64,000 nt of DNA. It comes from Hydrogenispora sp. (GTDB lineage Bacteria; Bacillota; UBA4882; UBA10575). Below the pieces are notes generated by a model, which saw only the letters and a program-made list of their open reading frames with translations, ran no database searches and was not told the DNA's origin. The DNA is taken from positions 37,797-101,796 of the forward strand of contig DUQQ01000109.1 in the NCBI GenBank assembly GCA_012837705.1. The letters run 5' to 3'. The position numbers were made by a program, and so were the translations under genes. Shown here one piece after another: positions 37,521 through 45,826 of the stretch (within the stretch, counting starts at the first letter, position 1; every line of letters starts with the position of its first letter).

Positions 37521-39140
37521 CTACTCCATACTTTCACTTGCTTTTCTCAACTCGACCAGAAGGGCCTGCGCTGCTTGGTTCTCCGGGTTGATCTGTAGTA
37601 CCATCTCCAATTCCTGAATGGCTTCCGTCCACCGCTCCTGTTGGTAGTAGACCGCACCCAAAATATAATGGAACCCTTCAATCCTCTGGTTCAACGCAAC
37701 TCCCCGTAAACAATCTTCCTCCGCACCGACCAAATCCCCCGCGTTATAGCGGTGAAAACTACGGTAGAGATATGCCCGGGCCAGGAAAGACCGGGGTTCG
37801 CGGGCGTTGGGTTGTAACTTTTGGCTCTGCTCGAGGTAGTGTACCGCCTCATCCCACGCTTCATCCACCAGCGCCTGCCTCCCTTCGGCCAAATAGGCAC
37901 CGGCTAAAAGGCCGCGCGTCAGCCCCGCATGCGGGTTTAAACGGTAACTTTCTTCTAAAGACGCGAGGGCTTTTTCGTAATCCTGTTGTTCCAGCGCAAT
38001 TCGACCGGTCTCCAAAGGAAGATACCACTTGTTCGGGGGCGGTGTAATCGCTTTTATCGTAGAAAAAGCCATTACAAACACGAGAAGAACCCGCCATAAC
38101 CAACGTCCGGAGATCTGGTCGTTTTTCCCCAAGCCTAAGGCGTATGCCCAGAGTAAACCACCGATTAAGCCCCCAAGGTGCCCCATGTAATCAATCCTGG
38201 GAAGCACAAAACCAAGCACCAAATTCAGAGCCAACGTGCCCCAGAGCCTGCGGCCGAACAGCCCCTTCGCCACTTGCGGCCGGCGGATGCTAAAGTAGAG
38301 TAACGCCCCTAAGAGTCCGAAGATCGCCCCGGACGCCCCAACCGAAACCGTATCCGGTTGGAATAGGGTGCTAGCCACCGTACCGAAAAGCCCGGCCCCG
38401 AAGTAAATCCAGAAAAACCGCCCTTCACCAAAGAAGTGTTCGACCAAACCGCCTAACTGAAAAAGGGCAAAGGAATTAAACAGGAAATGTTCCCAGCCCG
38501 CATGTAAAAAAAGGGGGGTCAGCAGCCGCCAGTATTCCCCCATCCACAGACGGGGATTGTATTTCGCGCCCATACTAATCAGAACACCGGTCTGATTACT
38601 GCCCCCGCGTATGATTTCTCCGAAAAAAACCAGTAAGTTAATGACGAGTAGAAAATAGGTGAGCCGGGGTCGGACGCTGGCCTCCTCCCGCCAACCAGGT
38701 GAAACCCGTGGCTTTTCCGTCACGACCGCAGCGGTCAACTGGGCCGCCAAAAAAAGGACCCGCTCTTCAACTTGCCAACGAAAATGGGATTTGACCGTGG
38801 TAAGCTGATGGGCAACTTTTTCCCAGATCGCCTCGACCCAAGGCATCTCTCCCAGGTATTCCAGGAGCTTGCTTTCCCCTACTGTCTCCTCCCCTAGCGC
38901 CAAAACCAAAACCGCCAACGACAGCTGGGTCCGGTCGTTCCGCTCCGCCAGCACCGTCTTGATGATAAAATCACGCCACTGGTCCGTTGGATGCAAGCTT
39001 GTCCCGATCAACAGCAGTTTCCGGCGAAAAGGCTCTTCTTTGGCCAGAAGAATAAAGCCCTCTTTCGTCAGAGCATCTCTAGTCTGATAACCAATGGCGG
39101 TTAATCGCGATCGAATAACTCTCAGCTCGTCCGGGTTCAT
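37521..39140 (-). CDS. rhomboid intramembrane serine protease with TPR repeats
   Basis: From ATG 39140 the protein has 539 residues. A cytosolic N-terminal domain of about 170 residues precedes a rhomboid core with the catalytic Ser in VSVGASGAIFGLLG and the catalytic His in MGHLGGLIGGLLWA. A WEHFLFNSFALFQLG helix fits the family's H/N residues. At the C-terminus three to four TPR units read YRLNPHAGL, LQPNAREPRSFLARAY and INPENQAAQALL. This N-domain, rhomboid, TPR order is like YqgP/GluP. It likely cleaves single-pass membrane proteins. No substrate is visible. A GTG three codons upstream has no spacing to the ribosome site. Confidence 0.88.
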   Translation of the reverse strand: MNPDELRVIRSRLTAIGYQTRDALTKEGFILLAKEEPFRRKLLLIGTSLHPTDQWRDFIIKTVLAERNDRTQLSLAVLVLALGEETVGESKLLEYLGEMPWVEAIWEKVAHQLTTVKSHFRWQVEERVLFLAAQLTAAVVTEKPRVSPGWREEASVRPRLTYFLLVINLLVFFGEIIRGGSNQTGVLISMGAKYNPRLWMGEYWRLLTPLFLHAGWEHFLFNSFALFQLGGLVEHFFGEGRFFWIYFGAGLFGTVASTLFQPDTVSVGASGAIFGLLGALLYFSIRRPQVAKGLFGRRLWGTLALNLVLGFVLPRIDYMGHLGGLIGGLLWAYALGLGKNDQISGRWLWRVLLVFVMAFSTIKAITPPPNKWYLPLETGRIALEQQDYEKALASLEESYRLNPHAGLTRGLLAGAYLAEGRQALVDEAWDEAVHYLEQSQKLQPNAREPRSFLARAYLYRSFHRYNAGDLVGAEEDCLRGVALNQRIEGFHYILGAVYYQQERWTEAIQELEMVLQINPENQAAQALLVELRKASESME

Positions 39141-39228
39141 CCCAAACACCTTCCCTCGCCTTGAGTTATTTCGCGATCCTGCTAGAAATCCCCTGCCTGC
39201 CCCGGATTATTTACCCTTTCCCCAACCA

Positions 39229-39254
39229 AAAAAAGCCGGTAACCCGGCTTTTTT
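39229..39254. terminator. terminator between regulator and rhomboid genes
   Basis: The 11-base stem AAAAAAGCCGG / CCGGCTTTTTT has a TAAC loop. It is strong and probably ends the leftward regulator transcript. Confidence 0.8.
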
Positions 39255-39257
39255 ACG

Positions 39258-39518
39258 CTAATCGAAGGCAACAGTTCTTATTTGTAAATCAGCCATCTCG
39301 GCCAAGTCCGTAGTTAAACGGCCCACCGCTTCCGCCTCCTGCATCAACAGGACAATCAGACCCTTGTCTTTCTCGGCGCTGGGGAGGCCAAAGCGGCCGA
39401 TGATATCCTGACCATACTTGGTGATAACCGATTGGACCGTAGGCGCCAAATCGGCACGGTTGGGAACTTGAAGCCCCACGATAAAAGTTTGATCGCGCGG
39501 TAACAAGACAGGCACCAC
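39258..39518 (-). CDS. TM1266-like putative iron-hydrogenase system regulator
   Basis: The 86-residue protein resembles the small ACT-like proteins annotated as iron-only hydrogenase system regulators. Its core FIVGLQVPNRADLAPTVQSVI, then YGQDIIGRFGLPSAEKDKG and LIVLLMQEAEAVGRLTTDL, fits their size and secondary structure. No hydrogenase genes are in the window. The start is uncertain: GTG 39518 or a TTG about four codons later, both near GGAAAGGTGG. It is divergent from the gene at 39573. Confidence 0.5.
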   Translation of the reverse strand: MVPVLLPRDQTFIVGLQVPNRADLAPTVQSVITKYGQDIIGRFGLPSAEKDKGLIVLLMQEAEAVGRLTTDLAEMADLQIRTVAFD

Positions 39519-39572
39519 CTTTCCGCCAAGCGCATAATCTATCGTAAAACTGGGGGCAAGGAGGAAGCTTCA

Positions 39573-39986
39573 ATGTCCGATCATGAGGTGAAGAGTTTCC
39601 CAAAAAAACGGATCTACCGCCGGCGCAGTGCGGCTCAAGCCAAACCACAACCGTCGATGCCAAAAAAGGGTTTACCCCCGGAAGACCTGGCCGCCTTCCA
39701 GGAATTGGCGCCTAAGCTGAGCCCAAAAGGGCAGGAAGTGATCGCCCTCTTAGTGAAAGTCTTTAACGAAAAGGGTGAGCTGAATACTGATCAGTTGTTA
39801 CAACTGATCAGTAACTACACCGGACCGGAAAAAAACAACGCACAAAAGAATCCGTCTAATCCAAATTTATCGTCGCTCATCGGGATGTTACCGCTTTTAA
39901 CTTCATCCCTTGGTAACCAAAGTCTGAACCCAACGGTCCTCGCAAGTTTGGTCAGTATGTTGGCCGCAAGTCGACCGCGGGACTAG
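39573..39986 (+). CDS. hypothetical protein, 137 residues
   Basis: A strong ribosome site AAGGAGG supports the ATG at 39573. The product has a basic start (KKRIYRRRSAAQAK), a Pro-rich linker, a helical middle (LSPKGQEVIALLVKVFN) and a hydrophobic C-terminal segment (LSSLIGMLPLLTSSLG, then VLASLVSMLAAS). I do not recognise a family. There is no signal peptide. Its location next to spoVT and the divergent regulator gives little clue; a spore-associated role is possible but unsupported. Confidence 0.7.
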   Translation: MSDHEVKSFPKKRIYRRRSAAQAKPQPSMPKKGLPPEDLAAFQELAPKLSPKGQEVIALLVKVFNEKGELNTDQLLQLISNYTGPEKNNAQKNPSNPNLSSLIGMLPLLTSSLGNQSLNPTVLASLVSMLAASRPRD

Positions 39987-39992
39987 GTAAGA

Positions 39993-40013
39993 ACCCCGGG
40001 TGGCGCCCGGGGT
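39993..40013. terminator. GC-rich hairpin between convergent genes
   Basis: ACCCCGGG pairs with CCCGGGGT around a five-base loop. There is no strong T tract, so it may be a weak terminator serving both the rightward hypothetical gene and spoVT. Confidence 0.45.
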
Positions 40014-40033
40014 AGACTTGTTGCTGGTTCTTC

Positions 40034-40597
40034 CTACTGTTCCATCTGTTTGGCCAGGAAACCGGCGGCCGTTTCCGCCACTTTAATCTCTAAATCTCCC
40101 ATGGTCACCCCAGGTTCTTTCGAAGCTAAAATAACGGCACCAATCGGATCCCCCTCGGCAATAATCGGCGCAATAACTTGCGCGGTAAATTTACATTCCC
40201 CTTCGTCTTCTAAGGTCGGACAGGTTTCGCAGTATTTATGCTCGCCGGGCGTGGGCATCAAAACAACCTTCCGCTCTTCAATCGCATTTTCGACCGCTTT
40301 CGAGATCGGTTTATCTATAAACTCCTTTTTCGGGGCACCCGCCACCGCAATCACCAGATCCCGGTCGGCAATCAGGGAAATATGTCCGGTCGATTCATAT
40401 AAAGAATCGGCATATTCTTTGGCAAAATCCCCGAGTTCACCGATGGGTGAGTATTTTTTTAGGATCACTTCACCTTCGCGGTCAACAAAGATCTCTAGTG
40501 GGTCGCCCTCCCTAATCCGGAGGGTTCTGCGAATTTCCTTTGGAATTACGACACGGCCCAGATCATCGATTCGCCGAACTATACCTGTTGCCTTCAT
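40034..40597 (-). CDS. spoVT: stage V sporulation regulator SpoVT
   Basis: The 187-residue protein has an AbrB-type swapped-hairpin DNA-binding domain at 1-50 (ATGIVRRIDDLGRVVIPKEI, RTLRIREGDPLEIFVD). A GAF-like C-terminal domain follows, with CETCPTLEDEGECKFTAQVI. SpoVT controls forespore genes under sigma-G in Bacillus. It lies after mfd exactly as there. The ligand of its GAF-like domain is unknown. Confidence 0.95.
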   Translation of the reverse strand: MKATGIVRRIDDLGRVVIPKEIRRTLRIREGDPLEIFVDREGEVILKKYSPIGELGDFAKEYADSLYESTGHISLIADRDLVIAVAGAPKKEFIDKPISKAVENAIEERKVVLMPTPGEHKYCETCPTLEDEGECKFTAQVIAPIIAEGDPIGAVILASKEPGVTMGDLEIKVAETAAGFLAKQMEQ

Positions 40598-40819
40598 CCT
40601 TTTTCCCTCCTTCTTCTAAGTCCTCCATCCGCCACTTTTGGTGCAATGTCTTCAATGTTTTCGAATCTAACCCTTCTTTCATTGTTCAGGCTTTATTGCT
40701 ATTTATTGATATTATATACTGTGCTGAGCAGGAATATTCATTTACCGCTTTGACCGTAACTGGCTCCGGATGGAAGGCTGTCATGATTAGATTTCCCGGT
40801 CCAGCAGTGAATATACTCC

Positions 40820-43800
40820 TTAAACTGACTTCTTCTCACCCAACAGGTAGAGGAGGGAATCTTTGACCAGTTTCCAGCTGTCCGCCGCTTCCCGTCCCGC
40901 CGTCCGCCAGCGCATCACCGGTTGGCGGCCCGGTTGATAGCGGACCTGCCCCTTATAACCCACCAGTAACGCCGTAATCCGCTCCGCATCCAAAGCTAAG
41001 CCCGGTAAGAAACGGGCAACCAGATCACCCCGCTCCGTAGTCACGGCACTGATCCCCAGTTGTTTTGCCAGTACTTTTAGGCGGGCAATCTCCAACAGGT
41101 TCCGGGTAGCCGTTGGTAAATCACCGAAGCGGTCTTCCAACTCCTCTTCGACCTCATCGGCCTCCAACAAGCTGGTGATGGCGGCAATCTTCTTGTACAT
41201 CTCAACTTTTTGGGCCGGATCACTAATATACTCTTCCTCAATAAAGGCATCCATGGCAACTTCAATCGTGGGATCCGGCGTGTCCGGTTTTTTCTCCCCG
41301 CGCCGTTCGGTCATGGCTTCTTCCAACAAGCGGCAGTAAAGATCAAAACCGATGGCCGCAATATGACCATGCTGCTCGGCCCCTAACAAGTTACCGGCGC
41401 CCCGAATCTCCAAGTCCCGTTGGGCAATTTTAAGGCCGGAACCCAGATCTGTAAAGTCACGAATCGTCGCCATTCTTTTCTCCGCCACTTCACTGAGGAG
41501 TTTGTCTTTTCGGAAGGTAAAGTAAGCATAGGCCACCCGGTTGCTCCGTCCGACTCGCCCCCGGAGCTGGTACAGTTGGGAAAGGCCCAACCGATCGGCG
41601 TCATAGACAATAATGGTATTCACATTCGGAATATCCAAGCCGTTCTCGATAATCGTGGTACAGACCAAAAGATCACTGGCTCCTTCATAAAAACTGAGCA
41701 TAACCTCTTCCAATTGGTCCTCGGACATCTGCCCGTGGGCAATATCAATCCGCGCTTCAGGGACGAGCTGTTGCAGATAGCTGGCCATCTGGTCGATGGT
41801 CTTGACCCGGTTATAAACAAAGAAGACCTGTCCGCCCCGTTCCATTTCCCGCCGGATCGCTTCGGCGATTATTTCTTCGTTGTATTCAATAACATAGGTT
41901 TTCACCGGATAACGGTCTTCCGGCGGTGTCTCAATCACACTAATATCGCGGATCCCGATCATTGACATGTGCAAAGTCCGGGGAATCGGGGTGGCCGTCA
42001 AGGTTAACGCATCCACATTTTTCTTCAGTTCTTTGAGGCGTTCCTTATGGGTGACGCCAAATTTTTGTTCCTCATCCACGATCATCAAACCCAGATCCTT
42101 AAAGGCCACGTCCTTGGATAAGAGGCGATGGGTCCCGATCACCAGATCAATTGTCCCGGTTTTCAACCCCTTTACCACTCTCTCCTGCTCCGCAGGGGAC
42201 TGAAAACGGCTTAAGAGACCAATATTCACCGGGTAACCACTGAACCGTTGGGTGAAGGTCTGGAAGTGCTGCTGCGCCAGGATGGTTGTGGGCACCAGGA
42301 CCGCCACCTGTTTTCCGTCGGTAACCGCTTTAAAGGCGGCCCGCATTGCCACCTCGGTCTTACCGTAGCCCACATCCCCACAGAGCAGCCGGTCCATCGG
42401 GCGGTCGGATTCCATATCCTTTTTAATCTCATCGATCGCCCGCAATTGGTCAAGGGTCTCTTCATAGACGAAGGCTTCCTCAAACTCTTTCTGCCAAACG
42501 GTATCGGCGGGATAGGCGTAGCCTTTGGCCATAAAACGGTCGGCATAAAGGGTGAGCAACTTATCGGCCATATCTTTAATGGACTCTTGCACGCGGTTTT
42601 TTACCTTCTGCCAATCGCTACCACCCAACCGGTTAACCCGGGGCGGGTTTTCTTCGAGCCCAAAATATTTTTGGACCATCCCCACTTGGTCCGTGGGAAC
42701 ATACAACCGGTCCGCATCGGCATATTCAATCTCCAAATATTCCCGGCTGGCACCACCGATCTCCAGTTTTTTGATCCCAAGATATTTCCCGATACCATGG
42801 TTAACGTGTACGACGTAATCCCCAACCTGTAATTCCCCAAGGTCGGAAAGTTTGAGCCCTTCTTTCCCATAACGGGCTTTCCCTTTTTTCGGACGGCGTT
42901 TTCGGCCGTACAGTTCGGTTTCGGTTAAGAGTAACAGTTTATCGGCGGGCAGTTCGACCCCTTCCCCCAAGGACAATGGGGCCAAATAAATCTGCCCTGG
43001 GACCAACACTCCGTCGTCCGGCCAGTCGTTGGTCAAAAGCTCCTCCGCTCTTAATGCTTCTGCCAAGCTCCGTCGGCGTTCCACACCAGGAACCCCCAGC
43101 ACAACGGTCCACCGTTTTTCCACCCGTTTCTTTAAATCCTGAATCAGCTTTTTAAATTGGCCAGCATAGTCGGGGGCCATCCGCATCGGGAAACTAAGAA
43201 CAGAATCAACTTTGCTCCCTTTCAAGGTCCGGTTAATGGTGGAAAGATGAAGCCGGGCCTGGGCTGCCAAGCTTGCTTGAATTTCATTTAACGACAGATA
43301 AATACGGGTCTCTTCTGGAAGGATGTGCCCACGTTCGAGAAAACCCCCAATAATCCGGGTGTTTTCTTCCTCCAGCGTCCGTAAGTATTCACTCCCCCGC
43401 ACCGGTTCATGCAGAACGACAAGGGCATCCGGCAGATAAGTCCAGAACGGAACGAGTTCTGCGTGGAGCAATGGTAAAAAACGGTCCATCCCCGGAAAGA
43501 TCAGACCGTTCTCGATCTTCTCCAGTAACTCGGCAAAACGTTTTTGTAAAAAGGCCGCCCCTTCTTGGGAGTTTTTATTGGCTTCCAGTTTACGCAGGCG
43601 TTCACTTTGGCGCTGAACAAAGGATTCGATGGCGCGGCGGCCTGTTTGGAACTGTTCCATCGTCCATAATCCTTCCCGGGCGGGCAGAATCGTTATTGCT
43701 TCTAGCTTATCCACGGATTTTTGGGTCTCGGGGTTAAAAGTACGGATCGAGTCGATCTCGTCACCGAAAAATTCGATCCGCAAAGGATGGGGTCGATCCA

Positions 43801-44356
43801 GTGGGTAAAGATCGATAATATCACCGCGGACACTGAATTCACCAGGGGCTTCCACCTTTGACACCCGGTTGTAACCAACCGTTACGAGCTGCCGGAGAAA
43901 GTAGTCCCGTCCCAGCTCTGCACCGATGGCAACCTGGATCATAAACGTTGTCAATTCTTGTGGGGGCAATACTTTTCTGACCAAGGCCGGCCACGAAGTG
44001 ATCACAATCTGTTTTTCGCCAGTCAAAAGGCGGCTGAGGACAAAAAGGCGTTGTCCGGCTACTTCTTTTTCGTATGCTTCCTCGTGGGCCAAAAGATCGT
44101 AAGCGGGAAAATGCAAACAACACTCAGTACCGATCAACGCCGCCAATTCTGCGGTTAAACGGTCCGCTGCCGTCGGTGTACTGGTCACGATCAACATCTT
44201 TTGGTCCAGCTCTCGCCAAAGGGTAGCAAGCAGCAGAAGACTGGGCGTTCCACGAACCCCCTGTCCCATAACCGCCCCTGTTTTCGATTGTACACCGGCC
44301 AGGAGCGTTTTGGTTTCAACCCAAGCGCGGAGTGGTTCAAGCAATTGTTTGAACAA
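40820..44356 (-). CDS. mfd: transcription-repair coupling factor Mfd
   Basis: I place the start at TTG 44356 because AGGGGG lies seven bases upstream. A GTG/ATG start further up would add a spurious hydrophobic 25 residues. This gives 1178 residues, the normal length. Mfd displaces stalled RNA polymerase and recruits UvrA. The UvrB-like N-terminal region, the CarD-like RNA polymerase domain (LQVGDYVVHVNHGIGKYLG) and the helicase motifs DRLLCGDVGYGKTEVAMRA, DEEQKFG, LTATPIPRTL and QLRGRVGRS are all visible. uvrC is 30 kb away. Confidence 0.97.
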   Translation of the reverse strand: MFKQLLEPLRAWVETKTLLAGVQSKTGAVMGQGVRGTPSLLLLATLWRELDQKMLIVTSTPTAADRLTAELAALIGTECCLHFPAYDLLAHEEAYEKEVAGQRLFVLSRLLTGEKQIVITSWPALVRKVLPPQELTTFMIQVAIGAELGRDYFLRQLVTVGYNRVSKVEAPGEFSVRGDIIDLYPLDRPHPLRIEFFGDEIDSIRTFNPETQKSVDKLEAITILPAREGLWTMEQFQTGRRAIESFVQRQSERLRKLEANKNSQEGAAFLQKRFAELLEKIENGLIFPGMDRFLPLLHAELVPFWTYLPDALVVLHEPVRGSEYLRTLEEENTRIIGGFLERGHILPEETRIYLSLNEIQASLAAQARLHLSTINRTLKGSKVDSVLSFPMRMAPDYAGQFKKLIQDLKKRVEKRWTVVLGVPGVERRRSLAEALRAEELLTNDWPDDGVLVPGQIYLAPLSLGEGVELPADKLLLLTETELYGRKRRPKKGKARYGKEGLKLSDLGELQVGDYVVHVNHGIGKYLGIKKLEIGGASREYLEIEYADADRLYVPTDQVGMVQKYFGLEENPPRVNRLGGSDWQKVKNRVQESIKDMADKLLTLYADRFMAKGYAYPADTVWQKEFEEAFVYEETLDQLRAIDEIKKDMESDRPMDRLLCGDVGYGKTEVAMRAAFKAVTDGKQVAVLVPTTILAQQHFQTFTQRFSGYPVNIGLLSRFQSPAEQERVVKGLKTGTIDLVIGTHRLLSKDVAFKDLGLMIVDEEQKFGVTHKERLKELKKNVDALTLTATPIPRTLHMSMIGIRDISVIETPPEDRYPVKTYVIEYNEEIIAEAIRREMERGGQVFFVYNRVKTIDQMASYLQQLVPEARIDIAHGQMSEDQLEEVMLSFYEGASDLLVCTTIIENGLDIPNVNTIIVYDADRLGLSQLYQLRGRVGRSNRVAYAYFTFRKDKLLSEVAEKRMATIRDFTDLGSGLKIAQRDLEIRGAGNLLGAEQHGHIAAIGFDLYCRLLEEAMTERRGEKKPDTPDPTIEVAMDAFIEEEYISDPAQKVEMYKKIAAITSLLEADEVEEELEDRFGDLPTATRNLLEIARLKVLAKQLGISAVTTERGDLVARFLPGLALDAERITALLVGYKGQVRYQPGRQPVMRWRTAGREAADSWKLVKDSLLYLLGEKKSV

Positions 44357-44520
44357 GTAATAACCCCCTAAACAATAAAGAAAAGAAAACACGAAAACAC
44401 AACCAAACAGAAAGAAAGGGCCGACACCCAACTTTCTTGGCCGTGTTTATTTATGACACAAGGTTTGCAGCGCCAACACCTGCTGTCATAAAAGCATATG
44501 GTGCCGGACGCCGTAATATT

Positions 44521-45096
44521 CTATTCAATCGGGACCGGACCATTGAATTTACTCATCGCTTTTTCAATTCCTTCTTCCGACCAGGCAATGATGGCCCCGG
44601 CGGCCCAGCGGGCGATCACAGGTAGCACTGCTTGTTCTTCCGGCGTAAAACGGCCCAAAACATAATCAACCATCCCCCCCGGATCAGCAGGATGACCGAT
44701 CCCCACCCGTAACCGGGGGAAATCGGACCCGACAACAGCGATTACCGAGGCTAATCCATTATGCCCACCAGAACTGCCCCGCGGTTTCAAGCGGACCTTC
44801 CCAAAGGGCAAAGCCGTATCATCAGATATTATTATTACCCGCTCGCGCGGAAAGTGATACTGATCCAGTAAAATCTTTACTGCCTCACCACTACGGTTCA
44901 TATAGGTTAAGGGTTTCACAAGATAGAGACGGCGATTATCAGTGGTAACCACTGCTTTGCTATACATTTTGTTTTTTTGCCACCCAACCCGATAGGACCG
45001 GGCCAATTCCTCCAATACCAAAAACCCGGCGTTGTGCCGGGTTAGCTGGTATTGTTTGCCGGGGTTCCCCAAGCCGACAATGAGAAATTCCTTCAT
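44521..45096 (-). CDS. pth: peptidyl-tRNA hydrolase
   Basis: The 191-residue protein frees tRNA from peptidyl-tRNA that drops off ribosomes. It has the family's VGLGNPGKQYQLTRHNAGF start with the catalytic His20, KPLTYMNRSG, and GSSGGHNGLASV. In Bacillus the gene is called spoVC. It lies between ctc and mfd, as expected. ATG 45096 follows GGGGGAC. Confidence 0.96.
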   Translation of the reverse strand: MKEFLIVGLGNPGKQYQLTRHNAGFLVLEELARSYRVGWQKNKMYSKAVVTTDNRRLYLVKPLTYMNRSGEAVKILLDQYHFPRERVIIISDDTALPFGKVRLKPRGSSGGHNGLASVIAVVGSDFPRLRVGIGHPADPGGMVDYVLGRFTPEEQAVLPVIARWAAGAIIAWSEEGIEKAMSKFNGPVPIE

Positions 45097-45113
45097 TCTC
45101 TTGTCCCCCAGTG

Positions 45114-45737
45114 TTATTCCTCTTGTTGCTCGGGTTCGGCAGCTTCTTCCTCTACGCCCTCTTCCTCCTCCGGAGCTGCTTCCGTCCGCGGGGCATGGGC
45201 CACTACCACCGGTTCGCTTGGGTCGGTTAAGAACTCCACGCCTTCAGGCGGCTGTAAATCCCCAACGGTAATACTGTTATTCATTGTTAGCCCGGAGATA
45301 TCAACCTCGATTTTCGCCGGAATATCCGCAGGCAGACAGGATACTTCCACTTCATAAAGGGTAGTATCAATGATCGATCCGTCGTTAACTCTTTGGTCCT
45401 CACCAACCAGGACCACCGGCACCTTGACGACGACCTTCTGTTTCATCGAGACCTGGTAGAAATCCACATGTAATGGCGACCCTTTGACCGGATCATACTG
45501 GATCTCTTTAACTAAAACCGGTACATCTTCCTTCTTTTTTCCCTTGATCACTTGAAGCGTGATCAATTGGTTAAGTCCTTTGGTGTTGAAATACTTTTGT
45601 GCTTCACGCACATTTAGGCTCAAATTAGCCTGGGTTTCTCCGTATAAGACCGCTGGCAGCAACCCTTCGCGCCGAAGGCGGTGAGCAGCCCCTTTCCCGG
45701 TTTCTTCACGGACGGTCGCCGTAAGCACTAAATCCAT
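45114..45737 (-). CDS. rplY: ribosomal protein bL25 of the Ctc type
   Basis: The 207-residue protein has an N-terminal bL25 5S-rRNA-binding domain (ATVREETGKGAAHRLRREGLLPAVLYG) and a C-terminal TL5/Ctc beta domain. The acidic tail is almost all Glu and Ala with some Gln. Ctc binds 5S rRNA and is linked to general stress in Bacillus. Its place upstream of pth matches Bacillus. A GGAGG site precedes the start. Confidence 0.95.
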   Translation of the reverse strand: MDLVLTATVREETGKGAAHRLRREGLLPAVLYGETQANLSLNVREAQKYFNTKGLNQLITLQVIKGKKKEDVPVLVKEIQYDPVKGSPLHVDFYQVSMKQKVVVKVPVVLVGEDQRVNDGSIIDTTLYEVEVSCLPADIPAKIEVDISGLTMNNSITVGDLQPPEGVEFLTDPSEPVVVAHAPRTEAAPEEEEGVEEEAAEPEQQEE

Positions 45738-45826
45738 GACTATCTACCTCCATATTGCTATCATCTCGCGCCTTTATCAGCCATAAACATTTAAATATTA
45801 TATCATTAGATCTAATCTAGGGCAAA

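Noticed and set aside
39993..40013. GC-rich hairpin considered as a repeat element
   Set aside because: It occurs once in the window and lies between convergent genes, so a terminator is the simpler reading.
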